Positions 1-8,583 are shown, counted from the first letter of the stretch. The stretch: 64,000 bases of DNA from Atlantibacter sp. RC6 (GCF_014193285.1 NZ_JACHZE010000002.1:310001-374000); one strand, 5' to 3'. Made by a program: numbers and translations. The notes: generated by a model not told the origin, from the letters alone.

Positions 1-698
1 TCATTGGTGGTCAGGAAGCCCATCACCAGAAAGACAACGCCAAAAAAATGACGCCGTGGCAGATCGTTCGTAACCGGCAGTTCTGGGGGATCGCCCTGCC
101 GCGCTTCCTGGCAGAACCTGCATGGGGGACGTTCAACGCCTGGATCCCGCTGTTCATGTTTAAGGTTTATGGCTTTAACCTGAAAGAAATCGCCATGTTC
201 GCCTGGATGCCGATGCTGTTCGCCGACCTGGGTTGCATCGTGGGTGGCTACCTGCCGCCGCTGTTCCAGCGCTGGTTTGGCGTGAACCTGATCGTCTCCC
301 GTAAAATGGTCGTGACCATGGGCGCGGTACTGATGATTGGCCCGGGCATGATCGGCCTGTTTACCAGCCCGTATGTGGCAATCGCGCTGCTGTGTATCGG
401 TGGTTTCGCTCACCAGTCTCTGTCTGGCGCGCTGATTACGCTCTCTTCTGATGTGTTTGGCCGTAACGAAGTGGCGACGGCCAACGGCATGACCGGTATG
501 GCGGCCTGGACTGCGAGCACCATGTTTGCTCTGGTTGTGGGCGCCCTGGCTGACACCATCGGCTTTAGCCCGCTGTTCGCTGTGCTGGCGGTGTTCGACC
601 TGTTAGGTGCTGTCGCTATCTGGACGCTGTTGCAAAACAAACCGATGGCGGAATTGCAGAAACAGGTCCCCGACCCCAAACCTGCCACCCAACATTAA
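1..698 (+). CDS. exuT: Hexuronate (galacturonate/glucuronate) MFS transporter ExuT, 3' part
   Basis: This is the C-terminal half of a major facilitator superfamily proton symporter; the reading frame is open from the window edge, so the start lies upstream. About 232 residues are visible, with several hydrophobic membrane segments separated by short loops and a polar C-terminal tail. It is read as ExuT, which imports galacturonate and glucuronate, because of the sequence and because exuR follows directly. A rho-independent terminator follows the stop. Membrane position and substrate are inferred from the family. The exact substrate range cannot be read from this fragment. Confidence 0.9.
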   Translation, partial: IGGQEAHHQKDNAKKMTPWQIVRNRQFWGIALPRFLAEPAWGTFNAWIPLFMFKVYGFNLKEIAMFAWMPMLFADLGCIVGGYLPPLFQRWFGVNLIVSRKMVVTMGAVLMIGPGMIGLFTSPYVAIALLCIGGFAHQSLSGALITLSSDVFGRNEVATANGMTGMAAWTASTMFALVVGALADTIGFSPLFAVLAVFDLLGAVAIWTLLQNKPMAELQKQVPDPKPATQH

Positions 699-721
699 CA
701 TGCGTCACTAAATCAACTCGC

Positions 722-746
722 AGCCGCCCTCTGGGGCGGCTTTTTT
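722..746 (+). terminator. Rho-independent terminator of exuT
   Basis: A GC-rich 8-bp stem (AGCCGCCC with GGGCGGCT) around a 4-base loop is followed by six T residues, 23 bases after the exuT stop. Confidence 0.85.
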
Positions 747-774
747 GATCCCGCAAGTGGAGCGTTTCCCGTAA

Positions 775-796
775 AAGTGGTATAACAAATCAATGT
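775..796 (+). promoter_or_regulatory. Possible ExuR/UxuR operator in the exuR promoter
   Basis: The sequence AGTGGTATAACAAATCA contains TGGTATAACA, close to the palindromic TGGTATACCA core recognised by ExuR/UxuR family repressors. It lies about 30 bases before the exuR start, fitting autoregulation. Only one half of the palindrome is well conserved. Confidence 0.4.
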
Positions 797-824
797 TGTC
801 CCGCAGTTCATTCCGGAGTTGCAT

Positions 825-1604
825 ATGGAAATCACAGAATCTCGCCGACTTTATCAGCAGCTCGCGGCTGAGCTGAAAAGCCGTATCGAGCAAGGCGTTT
901 ACCTGGTGGGTGATAAACTCCCTGCCGAGCGCTTTATTGCTGATGAAAAAAACGTGAGCCGCACTGTGGTTCGTGAAGCCATTATCATGCTTGAAGTAGA
1001 AGGCTACGTTGAAGTCCGCAAAGGGTCGGGCATCCATGTCATTTCTAATCAGGCTAAATACCATTCATTGCCGGATGAGCAGCAGTTTGAGTTCGCCAGC
1101 TATGGTCCTTTTGAACTGTTGCAGGCGCGCCAGCTGATTGAAAGTAATATCGCTGAATTCGCCGCCACTCAGGTGACCAAGCAGGACATCATGAAGCTGA
1201 TGGAAATCCAGGATAAAGCGCGCAACGAGAAATGCTTCCGCGATTCCGAGTGGGATTTGCAGTTTCACGTTCAGGTAGCGCTGGCGACCCAGAACAGCGC
1301 TCTGGCGGCGATCGTTGAAAAAATGTGGACCCAGCGCGTTTATAACCCGTACTGGAAAAAACTGCATGAGCACATTGATTCACGCACCGTGGATAACTGG
1401 TGCGATGATCATGACAAAATTCTTAAAGCGCTCATTCGCAAGGACTCCCATGCGGCGAAACTGGCCATGTGGCAGCACCTCGAAAACACCAAGCAAATGT
1501 TGTTTAATGAAACCAGCGATGACTTTGAATTTAATGCCGATCGCTATCTATTTGCCGAAAATCCCGTGGTTCATCTGGATACGGCTGCCAATAGCGTAAA
1601 ATAA
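825..1604 (+). CDS. exuR: GntR/FadR-family repressor of hexuronate genes, ExuR
   Basis: The 259-residue protein has an N-terminal winged helix-turn-helix (about residues 8-75, with PAERFIADE and [10 protein letters not shown]) and a C-terminal all-helical FCD effector domain. In E. coli ExuR represses exuT, uxaCA and uxaB and is released by galacturonate or glucuronate derivatives. ATG 825 is preferred because GGAG lies six bases upstream; an in-frame TTG at 819 would overlap the ribosome site. The gene follows exuT but is separated from it by a terminator, so it has its own promoter. Length matches the family. Confidence 0.95.
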   Translation: MEITESRRLYQQLAAELKSRIEQGVYLVGDKLPAERFIADEKNVSRTVVREAIIMLEVEGYVEVRKGSGIHVISNQAKYHSLPDEQQFEFASYGPFELLQARQLIESNIAEFAATQVTKQDIMKLMEIQDKARNEKCFRDSEWDLQFHVQVALATQNSALAAIVEKMWTQRVYNPYWKKLHEHIDSRTVDNWCDDHDKILKALIRKDSHAAKLAMWQHLENTKQMLFNETSDDFEFNADRYLFAENPVVHLDTAANSVK

Positions 1605-1617
1605 TCTCTATTCCCCC

Positions 1618-1669
1618 GGCGAGGGTAAGCAAACCATGTATAGTGTCAGCGTTTGTAAATACCCTCGCC
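1618..1669. repeat. 10-bp perfect inverted repeat after exuR, in an intergenic stretch of 322 bp
   Basis: GGCGAGGGTA at 1618-1627 is the exact reverse complement of TACCCTCGCC at 1660-1669, and the inner flanks AGCAAAC and GTTTGTAAA pair further with small bulges. No T-run follows, so it is not a canonical terminator. The rest of 1605-1926 has a second partial copy of CCCCCGGTAAGC near 1677 and AT-rich sequence that should hold the yqjA promoter. No gene is visible there. Confidence 0.6.
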
Positions 1670-1926
1670 AGCGCCTCCCCCGGTAAGCAAAATCAATCGT
1701 CAACAACGCGCAAATTTTATGACGCAATGCGCTGTGCTTTGTTACAATTAGACGCAATTCTTGGCTACAGTGTAAGTACCCACTCACTTTGCCAACCTGA
1801 CAGGGAATAGTACAGGTGCGATGTAATGCATAGCTTGAAGTGGTCACCTCATTAATAATCACAATGTCCACGATGCTGTTTCCTTTATAAAACCTTTGGC
1901 TTTAACCGATGTGCCAGGAAAATTGA

Positions 1927-2589
1927 ATGGAACTGTTTACCCAACTGTTAAACGCGCTGTGGAGCCAGGACTTCGAGACGCTGTCCAACCCCTCCATGGT
2001 GGGTATGCTGTACTTTGTGCTGTTTATGATTCTGTTTCTGGAAAATGGCCTGTTACCTGCGGCTTTCCTGCCGGGAGACAGTTTATTAGTGCTGGTGGGC
2101 GTGCTGATTGCCAAAGGGACCATGGGCTTTCCGCAAACCATTTTGTTGCTTACCGCGGCGGCCAGCCTCGGATGCTGGCTCAGCTATATTCAGGGGCGAT
2201 GGCTCGGCAATACGCGGATTGTGCAAAACTGGCTATCCCATTTGCCCGCGCATTACCATCAGCGCGCCCATCACCTGTTCCATAAGCACGGGTTATCCGC
2301 GCTGCTGATTGGTCGTTTTATCGCGTTTGTGCGCACGCTGCTGCCCACCATTGCCGGTCTGTCCGGGCTGAACAACGCGCGCTTCCAGTTCTTTAACTGG
2401 ATGAGCGGGCTGCTGTGGGTCTTGATCCTCACCACCCTGGGCTATCTGCTGGGCAAAACGCCGGTGTTTTTGAAGTATGAAGACGCATTGATGAGCTGTC
2501 TGATGCTGCTGCCGGTGGTACTGCTGGTGTTTGGCCTGGTGGGATCGTTAGTGGTGTTATGGAAGAAAAAATACGGAAATCGAGGTTAA
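1927..2589 (+). CDS. yqjA: DedA-family inner membrane protein YqjA
   Basis: The 220-residue polytopic membrane protein carries the DedA (SNARE-associated/VTT) hallmarks, including FLPGDSLL near residue 50 and [16 protein letters not shown] near residue 128. In E. coli YqjA with its paralogue YghB supports proton-motive-force-dependent processes, drug and alkaline-pH tolerance and cell division; acidic and arginine membrane residues in these motifs are known to be required. The start has AGGA eight bases upstream. It is followed four bases later by mzrA, as in E. coli, where the pair belongs to the CpxR regulon. Confidence 0.95.
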   Translation: MELFTQLLNALWSQDFETLSNPSMVGMLYFVLFMILFLENGLLPAAFLPGDSLLVLVGVLIAKGTMGFPQTILLLTAAASLGCWLSYIQGRWLGNTRIVQNWLSHLPAHYHQRAHHLFHKHGLSALLIGRFIAFVRTLLPTIAGLSGLNNARFQFFNWMSGLLWVLILTTLGYLLGKTPVFLKYEDALMSCLMLLPVVLLVFGLVGSLVVLWKKKYGNRG

Positions 2590-2593
2590 AAGG

Positions 2594-2971
2594 ATGCGAC
2601 AAAAACGGTGGACCGGGCTCACCATTGCTACAGGTGGAGTCCTGGTGCTGATCTCACTCTGCGTGGCGCTTTCGGCGCTGCGCAATACCGAATCGACGCT
2701 GGAAATACGCGCCACGGCGCAGGGCGCCGCTATTCCGGACGGTTTTTCCGTCTGGCACCATCTTGATGCCAATGGCATCCGCTTCAAAAGCATTACTCCG
2801 CAGAACGATACCCTGCTGATTAAGTTCGATTCCAGCGCGCAGAGCGAAGCCGCCAAAGAGGTGCTTTATCGCTCTCTGCCACAAGGCTTTATCATCGCGC
2901 AACAGGAAGAAGATAACCTGACATCCAGTTGGTTATCCCGTATTCGTAGCGAATCTCGCCACTTAGGTTAA
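2594..2971 (+). CDS. mzrA: EnvZ/OmpR modulator MzrA
   Basis: The 125-residue protein has one N-terminal membrane segment (about residues 10-30) and a periplasmic domain with the conserved stretch [14 protein letters not shown]. In E. coli MzrA contacts the sensor kinase EnvZ and links the Cpx and EnvZ/OmpR systems. The start follows the yqjA stop by four bases with GAGG eight bases upstream, so the two genes are almost certainly one operon. The N-terminal third differs more from E. coli than the periplasmic part does. Confidence 0.9.
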   Translation: MRQKRWTGLTIATGGVLVLISLCVALSALRNTESTLEIRATAQGAAIPDGFSVWHHLDANGIRFKSITPQNDTLLIKFDSSAQSEAAKEVLYRSLPQGFIIAQQEEDNLTSSWLSRIRSESRHLG

Positions 2972-3115
2972 GCCTTCCAGGATTCTGAATCTTTTCAGTT
3001 TCTTTGGGGTTTGCCTCATTCCTTACTATGCTTACTAAGCGCAATCCACTCCACCCGCGCCGTTAATAATCTGGAACATGCAGCGTTTCGCTGCATCACA
3101 ATGGAAGGTTTATCA

Positions 3116-3484
3116 ATGAAATACCGCATTATCCTGGCATGTATCCTTTTCTCAACGACTGTCGCTGCGCAAGCCGCCTCGTTATGCCAGGAGAAGGAAC
3201 AGGAAATCCTTCGAGAAATTAGCTATGCCGAAAAGCATAACAACCAAAATCGCATTAACGGTCTGAACAAAGCGTTAAGTGAAGTCCGCGCTAACTGTTC
3301 CGACAGCGATTTACGCGCTAAGCATCAGCAGAAAATTTCCGAACAACAAGCTGAGATTTCTGAACGCCGCGCCGAATTACATGAAGCGCAGCAAAGCGGC
3401 GATCGAGAAAAGATTTCTAAACGCGAGCATAAACTGAAAGAAGCTGAAGAGGATTTAAAAGCTTTGAAGGCTCGCGATTACTGA
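3116..3484 (+). CDS. yqjC: Periplasmic DUF1090 protein YqjC
   Basis: The 122-residue product begins with a clear Sec signal peptide (positive MKYR, hydrophobic core, AQAA cleavage region near residue 20). The rest is charged and helical, rich in Glu, Lys, Arg and Gln, and should form a coiled coil from about residue 70. This is the DUF1090 family; its molecular role is unknown. ATG 3116 is chosen because it starts the signal peptide and has GGAAGG upstream; an open frame extends earlier without such features. It heads the yqjC-D-E-K cluster. Confidence 0.9.
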   Translation: MKYRIILACILFSTTVAAQAASLCQEKEQEILREISYAEKHNNQNRINGLNKALSEVRANCSDSDLRAKHQQKISEQQAEISERRAELHEAQQSGDREKISKREHKLKEAEEDLKALKARDY

Positions 3485-3512
3485 GTTAACACCTCACTCA
3501 CTGGAGAGAACT

Positions 3513-3815
3513 ATGTCAAAAGATAATTCCGAGCATTTGCGCGCAGAGTTGAAATCCCTGGCTGATACGCTTGAAGAAGTGTTGAGCTCATCCAGCGATA
3601 AATCGAAAGAAGAGTTAAGCAAACTGCGTGGCAAAGCTGAACGCGCGTTGAAAGAGAGCCGTTATCGCCTGGGCGAAACCGGCGACGCCATCGCAGAACA
3701 AACCCGCGTAGCGGCGGCACGTGCCGACGATTACGTTCGTGAAAATCCATGGACTGGCGTAGGTATCGGTGCGGCGGTAGGTGTCGTACTGGGCGTACTT
3801 CTGTCGCGTCGTTGA
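3513..3815 (+). CDS. yqjD: Ribosome-binding inner membrane protein YqjD (ElaB family)
   Basis: The 100-residue protein is an acidic amphipathic helix followed by a C-terminal glycine-rich membrane segment (VGIGAAVGVVLGVLL) and two arginines, the architecture of C-tail anchored ElaB/YqjD/YgaM proteins. In E. coli YqjD is RpoS-dependent, binds 70S and 100S ribosomes and localises them to the membrane in stationary phase. A strong GGAGAG site precedes ATG 3513. It is followed one base after its stop by yqjE. Confidence 0.93.
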   Translation: MSKDNSEHLRAELKSLADTLEEVLSSSSDKSKEELSKLRGKAERALKESRYRLGETGDAIAEQTRVAAARADDYVRENPWTGVGIGAAVGVVLGVLLSRR

Positions 3816-3816
3816 T

Positions 3817-4215
3817 ATGGCAGAGTATCGTCAACCTCAAGGGCCGGGTAAAGGCGTTCTCGGCATCGGACAACGCATTATCACCATTATTGTCGAAATG
3901 GTGGAAACGCGTGTGCGCCTGGCGGTCGTCGAGCTGGAAGAAGAAAAAGCGAACCTGATTCAAATTCTTCTGATGCTCGGCATGACCATGCTGTTCGCGG
4001 CATTTGGGTTGATGAGCCTTATGGTACTGATTATCTGGGCTATCGATCCGCAATACCGTCTGAACGCCATGATTGCGACTACTGCCGTGTTACTGGTGCT
4101 GGCGCTGGTCGGGGGATTATTGACGTTGCGAAAAGCGCGTAAATCCACCCTGCTGCGCCACACCCGTAAAGAACTGGCAAACGATCGTGATTTACTGGAG
4201 GAGGATAAGTCATGA
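3817..4215 (+). CDS. yqjE: Phage holin superfamily III membrane protein YqjE
   Basis: The 132-residue protein has two hydrophobic segments (about residues 52-75 and 82-107) between a basic/acidic amphipathic N-terminus and a charged C-terminal tail. It belongs to the putative actinobacterial holin-X/YqjE family; function is unknown. ATG 3817 is one base past the yqjD stop and fits the E. coli length, whereas an in-frame ATG at 3781 lies inside yqjD. The stop overlaps yqjK by four bases, so yqjD, yqjE and yqjK are translationally coupled. Confidence 0.9.
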   Translation: MAEYRQPQGPGKGVLGIGQRIITIIVEMVETRVRLAVVELEEEKANLIQILLMLGMTMLFAAFGLMSLMVLIIWAIDPQYRLNAMIATTAVLLVLALVGGLLTLRKARKSTLLRHTRKELANDRDLLEEDKS

Positions 4216-4502
4216 ACAAGGCTGAACGCGAATTGCGCAAGGCCATGTTGATAACCCAGGTCCACCAGCAGCGGCTCGACCTTGCGTCGAGCCGACGCGA
4301 CTGGCTTGAGGCGACCGGCTCTTACGATCGCGGCTGGCATACGCTATTGGGTCTGCGTTCGTGGTTATTGGTCGGCAGCAGCATCGGCGCAATCTGGACC
4401 ATCAAAAACCCGAACTTCCTGCTGCGCTGGGGGAAACGCGGGTTTGCCGCCTGGAGCGCATGGAAGCTGTTAAAAAACACCATGAAAGATCAATCACGCT
4501 AA
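4212..4502 (+). CDS. yqjK: YqjK-like family protein
   Basis: The 96-residue basic protein starts within the yqjE stop (ATGA overlap) and is rich in Arg and Trp, with one moderately hydrophobic stretch (about residues 48-62). It corresponds to E. coli YqjK, for which no function is established. Its conserved linkage to yqjD and yqjE suggests work at the membrane with them. This is inference from position only. Confidence 0.88.
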   Translation: MNKAERELRKAMLITQVHQQRLDLASSRRDWLEATGSYDRGWHTLLGLRSWLLVGSSIGAIWTIKNPNFLLRWGKRGFAAWSAWKLLKNTMKDQSR

Positions 4503-4513
4503 TCGCCCTCCTC

Positions 4514-4538
4514 TTCCCTCTTAGCCTATAAGAGGGAA
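4514..4538 (+). terminator. Hairpin after yqjK
   Basis: TTCCCTCTTA pairs with TAAGAGGGAA around a short loop, 11 bases after the yqjK stop. No T-run follows, so it may be an mRNA 3'-end stabilising hairpin rather than an efficient intrinsic terminator. Confidence 0.5.
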
Positions 4539-4699
4539 ACACCCTCCCTCAATATATTTGAAAAAGTTCGACAGTTTTCCTTGCTTACAATCGCTCTCCC
4601 ATCTGTCTATTATCCATTCCAACGACCGATATGGCCGAAATAACTGAATAAATTAACGCTGGATACACACAGCAAAAAGACAGATCCCCGGAGAGAAGA

Positions 4700-5092
4700 A
4701 TGAAAAAATTTGAAGATGTAGGCATCCTGATTGCGCGTATTCTGATGCCAATCCTGTTTATCAGCGCTGGCTGGGGCAAAATCTCCGGTTACGCAGGCAC
4801 GCAGCAGTATATGGAAGCGATGGGCGTACCGGGCTTTATGCTGCCGCTGGTGATCCTGCTTGAGTTTGGCGGCGGTCTGGCCATCCTGTTTGGTTTCCTG
4901 ACCCGCACCACCGCGATTATCACCGCCGTGTTTACGCTGTTGACGGCGTTTCTGTTCCACAGCAACTTTGCCGAAGGCGTGAACTCGCTGATGTTTATGA
5001 AAAACTTGACCATTGCTGGCGGCTTCCTGTTGTTGACCATCACCGGTCCTGGCGCTATCAGTATCGACCGCGTGCTGAATAAAAATTGGTAA
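4700..5092 (+). CDS. yqjF: DoxX-family membrane protein YqjF
   Basis: The 130-residue protein has four membrane segments and the DoxX pattern of RILMPILFISAGWGKI near the start. In E. coli yqjF is induced by quinone-like breakdown products of nitroaromatics through the LysR regulator YhaJ, which is encoded at 6679-7581 here. The 197-bp gap before it should hold that promoter. A GGAGAG site precedes the ATG. With yqjG next door the pair probably handles quinones; that is inference from the partner enzyme. Confidence 0.92.
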   Translation: MKKFEDVGILIARILMPILFISAGWGKISGYAGTQQYMEAMGVPGFMLPLVILLEFGGGLAILFGFLTRTTAIITAVFTLLTAFLFHSNFAEGVNSLMFMKNLTIAGGFLLLTITGPGAISIDRVLNKNW

Positions 5093-5110
5093 GCCATCTA
5101 TAATGAATTA

Positions 5111-5140
5111 AAAAAAAGCGAGGGTTGTTCCTCGCTTTTT
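5111..5140 (+). terminator. Rho-independent terminator after yqjF
   Basis: AAAAAGCGAGG pairs with CCTCGCTTTTT. The A-tract and T-tract flank the stem, so it can work in either direction. It lies 18 bases past the yqjF stop and just before yqjG. Confidence 0.8.
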
Positions 5141-5160
5141 CCATTCTGAGGAGGAGCAAA

Positions 5161-6147
5161 ATGGGACAACTGGTTGACGGCGTCTGGCACGATACCTGGT
5201 ATGATACGGCCTCAACGGGCGGGCGCTTTAAGCGTTCGGAAGCGGCGTTTCGTAACTGGCTGACCGCCGATGGCGCGCCCGGCCCGAACGGTAAAGGCGG
5301 TTTTGCTGCTGAGAAAGATCGCTACCATCTCTATGTTTCCCTCGCCTGCCCCTGGGCGCACCGCACGCTGATTATGCGTAGCTTAAAAGGTCTGGAATCG
5401 TTTATCTCGGTTTCCGTGGTGCATCCGCTGATGCTGGAAAATGGCTGGACTTTCGGCAAGGATTTCCCGGACGCGACGGGCGACGCGCTCTACGATCATC
5501 AGTTCTTATATCAGCTCTATCTCCATGCCGATCCGCACTACTCGGGCCGCGTGACGGTGCCGGTGCTGTGGGATAAAAAGAATGAAACTATCGTCAGCAA
5601 TGAGTCGGCGGAAATTATCCGTATGCTCAATAGCGCGTTTGACGCCCACGGCGCGCGGGCTGGCGATTATTATCCACCCGCGCTGCGTGAAAAAATCGAT
5701 GAGCTGAACGGCTGGATCTACGACAACGTCAATAACGGTGTTTATAAAGCCGGGTTCGCCACCAGCCAGCAAGCCTACGATGAGGCGGTAGAGAATGTGT
5801 TTAGTCACCTGGAACGGCTGGAGCAGATTTTAGGCCGCCACCGTTATCTGACCGGAAACCAGCTCACCGAAGCCGATATTCGCCTGTGGACCACGCTGGT
5901 GCGTTTCGATCCGGTGTATGTCACCCACTTTAAATGTGACAAACACCGTATCAGCGATTATCTGAACCTGTACGGATTCCTGCGCGATATTTACCAGCTG
6001 CCGGGTATTGCCGAAACGGTGAATCTGGCCCATATCCGCAATCACTATTACCGCAGCCACAAAACGATTAACCCTACCGGGATTATTTCCATTGGGCCGG
6101 AGCAAGATTTGAGCGAACCGCACGGGCGCGATGAGCGCTTCCGCTAA
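5161..6147 (+). CDS. yqjG: Glutathionyl-hydroquinone reductase YqjG (Xi-class GST)
   Basis: The 328-residue enzyme removes glutathione from glutathionyl-hydroquinones. It has a thioredoxin-fold N-domain with the catalytic Cys63 in LACPWAHR and an all-helical GST C-domain with the family tyrosines near the end (FDPVYVTHFK, RNHYYRSH). ATG 5161 follows GAGGAGC and gives the usual length; an upstream in-frame ATG at 5125 would run through the terminator. Cytosolic. It is separated from yqjF by a terminator and may be transcribed from its own promoter or by read-through. Confidence 0.95.
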   Translation: MGQLVDGVWHDTWYDTASTGGRFKRSEAAFRNWLTADGAPGPNGKGGFAAEKDRYHLYVSLACPWAHRTLIMRSLKGLESFISVSVVHPLMLENGWTFGKDFPDATGDALYDHQFLYQLYLHADPHYSGRVTVPVLWDKKNETIVSNESAEIIRMLNSAFDAHGARAGDYYPPALREKIDELNGWIYDNVNNGVYKAGFATSQQAYDEAVENVFSHLERLEQILGRHRYLTGNQLTEADIRLWTTLVRFDPVYVTHFKCDKHRISDYLNLYGFLRDIYQLPGIAETVNLAHIRNHYYRSHKTINPTGIISIGPEQDLSEPHGRDERFR

Positions 6148-6154
6148 TCATTTC

Positions 6155-6177
6155 AGGCATCCTTCGGGATGCCTTTG
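6155..6177 (+). terminator. Terminator after yqjG
   Basis: AGGCATCC pairs with GGATGCCT around TTC, followed by TTTG. It lies eight bases past the yqjG stop. Confidence 0.7.
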
Positions 6178-6275
6178 TATTCAGACAAAGTATATTTACC
6201 GCTTATTCATTCACGTCTATTCTTGAATTGATCGCTTACAAAACAAGTGATTATTGCTGAAGAGGCGAAGAACAG

Positions 6276-6641
6276 ATGGATTGGTATTTTAAAGTCATTC
6301 GTAACTATATTGGATTTGGTGGCCGGGCGCGTCGCAAGGAATACTGGATGTTCGTGCTGGTCAACGTGATTTTAACCACCGTTTTAAGCATCGTGGACAG
6401 TATTCTCGGTTGGCAAACGGAAAGCGGTCAGGGATACCTTGCGGGTATTTACGGGCTGTTAGTGTTCCTGCCCTGGTGGGCGGTGCAATTCCGTCGCTTG
6501 CACGACACCGATCGCTCCGCATGGTGGCTGTTGCTGCTGTTGATCCCGGTTATCGGCTGGATTGTGATTTTCATCTTCAACTGCCAGCGCGGTACGCCGG
6601 GTGAGAACCGTTTCGGGCCCGACCCGATTCGCGAAATCTAA
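6276..6641 (+). CDS. yhaH: DUF805 membrane protein YhaH
   Basis: The 121-residue protein has three to four membrane segments and the DUF805 signatures YIGFGGRARRKEYW near the start and RRLHDTDRSAWW in the middle. The family has no established function. It matches E. coli YhaH in length and position next to yhaJ, its convergent neighbour. A GAAGAG site lies upstream. Confidence 0.92.
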   Translation: MDWYFKVIRNYIGFGGRARRKEYWMFVLVNVILTTVLSIVDSILGWQTESGQGYLAGIYGLLVFLPWWAVQFRRLHDTDRSAWWLLLLLIPVIGWIVIFIFNCQRGTPGENRFGPDPIREI

Positions 6642-6660
6642 TGGCCGCCATGCGGCCATC
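6640..6660. terminator. Hairpin between convergent yhaH and yhaJ
   Basis: ATGGCCGC and GCGGCCAT pair around CAT at the yhaH stop codon. It could serve both converging transcripts; the T-run is short. Confidence 0.5.
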
Positions 6661-6678
6661 TTCATTCATTAACTGCCA

Positions 6679-7581
6679 TTAACTGCGCATATGGGCGAAC
6701 AGCTTAGGGATCTCGCGCAGACACCAGGCTTTCGCCTCGCCCATGCTATCGCGCCGCCAGGCCATAATGATGTCGATCTCATGCGTCGACTCCGGGCTTA
6801 CCACGCGCAGCCGTCCTTCCGCGATATCTTTTTCAACCAGCGGATACGGCATGGTTGCTACCCCCATGCCCGCCAGCAGCGCGTTTCGTTTGTCTTCGAT
6901 AGAACTGACCGTTAAACGCGGCTGCTTATCCAGCAATTGCACCGTTAAAACCGGGCGCTCGCGGGCGGTATCCGCTACCGCTACGCCGCGGTATTTCACG
7001 CGTGTGATTTCAGAAAGCGGCTCCGGCTCCTGATGGATTGGGTGATCCGGCGCGGCGACGTATACGTTCATCAGGCTGTAAAGCTTGCGGGAGTTGATTT
7101 CCGACGACGAGCGGAAGTGCATATCCGGCGCGATAACAATATCGGCGCGCCCCTGCTCCAGCCGCTCCCAGGCCCCCGCCAGCACTTCGGTAATAATGGA
7201 AAGCTGAGTGTTGGCCTTATCCGCCAGCTTATCGACCAGCGGAAACAGCGCGGAGGTTGGCACCAGCGCCTCGGTGACGAGGGTGAGATGGGTTTCCCAA
7301 CCGCGCGCCAGCGCTTCGGCGTCGGTGGTGAGCTTATCGGCGGCTTCCAGCAGCACGCGCCCGCGCTCCAGCAGCATACGCCCGACGTTAGTAAATTTGG
7401 TGCGGTGCCCGGAGCGGTCAAAAAGTACCACATCCAGCTCTTCCTCCAGCTTCTGCATGGTGTAGCTGAGCGCTGACGGAACTCGCCCCAGTTCATCAGC
7501 GGCAGCGGCGAAACTGCCGCGCCGGTCGATTGCGTCCATCACGCGTAACGCTTCCAGTGTCAGTGCTCTTTCTTTAGCCAT
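6679..7581 (-). CDS. yhaJ: LysR-type regulator YhaJ
   Basis: The 300-residue LysR-family protein has an N-terminal helix-turn-helix (LEALRVMDAIDRRGSFAAAA, residues 9-28, then VPSALSYTMQKLEEEL) and a periplasmic-binding-like effector domain. In E. coli YhaJ activates yqjF in response to aromatic catabolites and also its own transcription and, in pathogens, virulence genes. It is divergent from yhaK with a 104-bp shared promoter region. The start and length agree with E. coli. Confidence 0.93.
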   Translation of the reverse strand: MAKERALTLEALRVMDAIDRRGSFAAAADELGRVPSALSYTMQKLEEELDVVLFDRSGHRTKFTNVGRMLLERGRVLLEAADKLTTDAEALARGWETHLTLVTEALVPTSALFPLVDKLADKANTQLSIITEVLAGAWERLEQGRADIVIAPDMHFRSSSEINSRKLYSLMNVYVAAPDHPIHQEPEPLSEITRVKYRGVAVADTARERPVLTVQLLDKQPRLTVSSIEDKRNALLAGMGVATMPYPLVEKDIAEGRLRVVSPESTHEIDIIMAWRRDSMGEAKAWCLREIPKLFAHMRS

Positions 7582-7685
7582 CGGGTGCTCATTCAGGAAA
7601 TTTGAACATACCCAGCAGATTAACTGGCTAACAATGCAGCGTCCAGAGCCTTAACATAAAAGCCGGTAAAGAGAGGTCAAGTATT

Positions 7686-8387
7686 ATGATTACGACGAGA
7701 ACAGCCAAACAGTGCGGGCAAGCTGACTATGGTTGGCTGCAAGCTCGCTACACCTTTTCCTTTGGGCACTACTTCGATCCAAAATTACTGGGTTACGCTT
7801 CCCTGCGCGTGCTTAACCAGGAGGTTCTGGCGCCAGGCGCGTCCTTCCAGCCACGTACGTTCCCGAAGGTCGATATTCTCAATATCATCCTGGAGGGCGA
7901 AGCGGAATACCGCGACAGCGAGGGTAACCACGTTCGCGCCTCCACCGGCGAAGCGCTGTTGCTGTCCACCCAGCCAGGCGTGAGCTATAGCGAGCACAAC
8001 CCCAGCAAAGACCAGCCGCTGACGCGCATGCAGCTGTGGCTGGACGCCTGCCCGGAACGGGAAAATCCGCTGATTCAAAAGGTGGAAATTCTGCCCCAGG
8101 CGACCCAACTTCTGGCGACGCCGGACGGCAGCAGTAACAGTTTGCAGTTGCGCCAGCAGGTTTGGCTGCACCATATCGATCTCTGTGCGGGCGAGCGTCT
8201 GTCGTTCCAGCTCCACGGGCCGCGTGCCTATCTGCAATCGATTCATGGTACCGTCCACGCGATATCTCATCGCGATGAGAAGCAGATTTTAACCTGCGGC
8301 GATGGCGCATTTATTCGTGACGAAGCTAACGTAACGCTGGTCGCAGATTCACCGCTGCGAGCATTACTGATAGATTTGCCGGTGTGA
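7686..8387 (+). CDS. yhaK: Pirin-like redox-sensitive bicupin YhaK
   Basis: The 233-residue cytosolic protein is a pirin-family bicupin. The N-terminal cupin contains FGHYFDPK, the GVSYSEHNP region and the RTFPKVDILNIILEGEAEY strand. E. coli YhaK is induced by nitrite through NsrR and lacks the usual metal of pirins, behaving as an oxidation marker. It is divergent from yhaJ, and yhaL follows 21 bases later in the same direction. Confidence 0.92.
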   Translation: MITTRTAKQCGQADYGWLQARYTFSFGHYFDPKLLGYASLRVLNQEVLAPGASFQPRTFPKVDILNIILEGEAEYRDSEGNHVRASTGEALLLSTQPGVSYSEHNPSKDQPLTRMQLWLDACPERENPLIQKVEILPQATQLLATPDGSSNSLQLRQQVWLHHIDLCAGERLSFQLHGPRAYLQSIHGTVHAISHRDEKQILTCGDGAFIRDEANVTLVADSPLRALLIDLPV

Positions 8388-8408
8388 GAACGGTCCGGGA
8401 AGGATGAT

Positions 8409-8561
8409 ATGAAAAAACACAAAGGAAAAGCGAAGCAACCCGCTGCGCCAAAAGAGCAAGAGGCTGCACAACGCCAGGAATGGGGTTATGAAGAGATGCT
8501 GACCGAGCTTGAAGCCATTGTCAGCGACGCCGAACAGCGGCTTGAGCAAGAAGAATTGTAG
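8409..8561 (+). CDS. yhaL: Small protein YhaL (50 residues)
   Basis: This short gene encodes 50 residues starting MKKHKGKAKQPAAPKEQ and ending with YEEMLTELEAIVSDAEQRL followed by an acidic tail. A lysine-rich N-terminus precedes an acidic amphipathic helix. It matches the E. coli 54-residue YhaL in position after yhaK and in the GYEEML.ELEAIV.DAE.RL pattern. GGGAAGGATG lies just upstream. Function is unknown. The helix resembles the first helix of XseB, the exonuclease VII small subunit. Confidence 0.88.
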   Translation: MKKHKGKAKQPAAPKEQEAAQRQEWGYEEMLTELEAIVSDAEQRLEQEEL

Positions 8562-8583
8562 AATGCACTTACCCGCGTATGGA

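Noticed and set aside
1896-2285. A 129-codon frame overlapping yqjA
   Set aside because: It is out of frame with the conserved DedA protein, lacks a ribosome site and has no membrane pattern.
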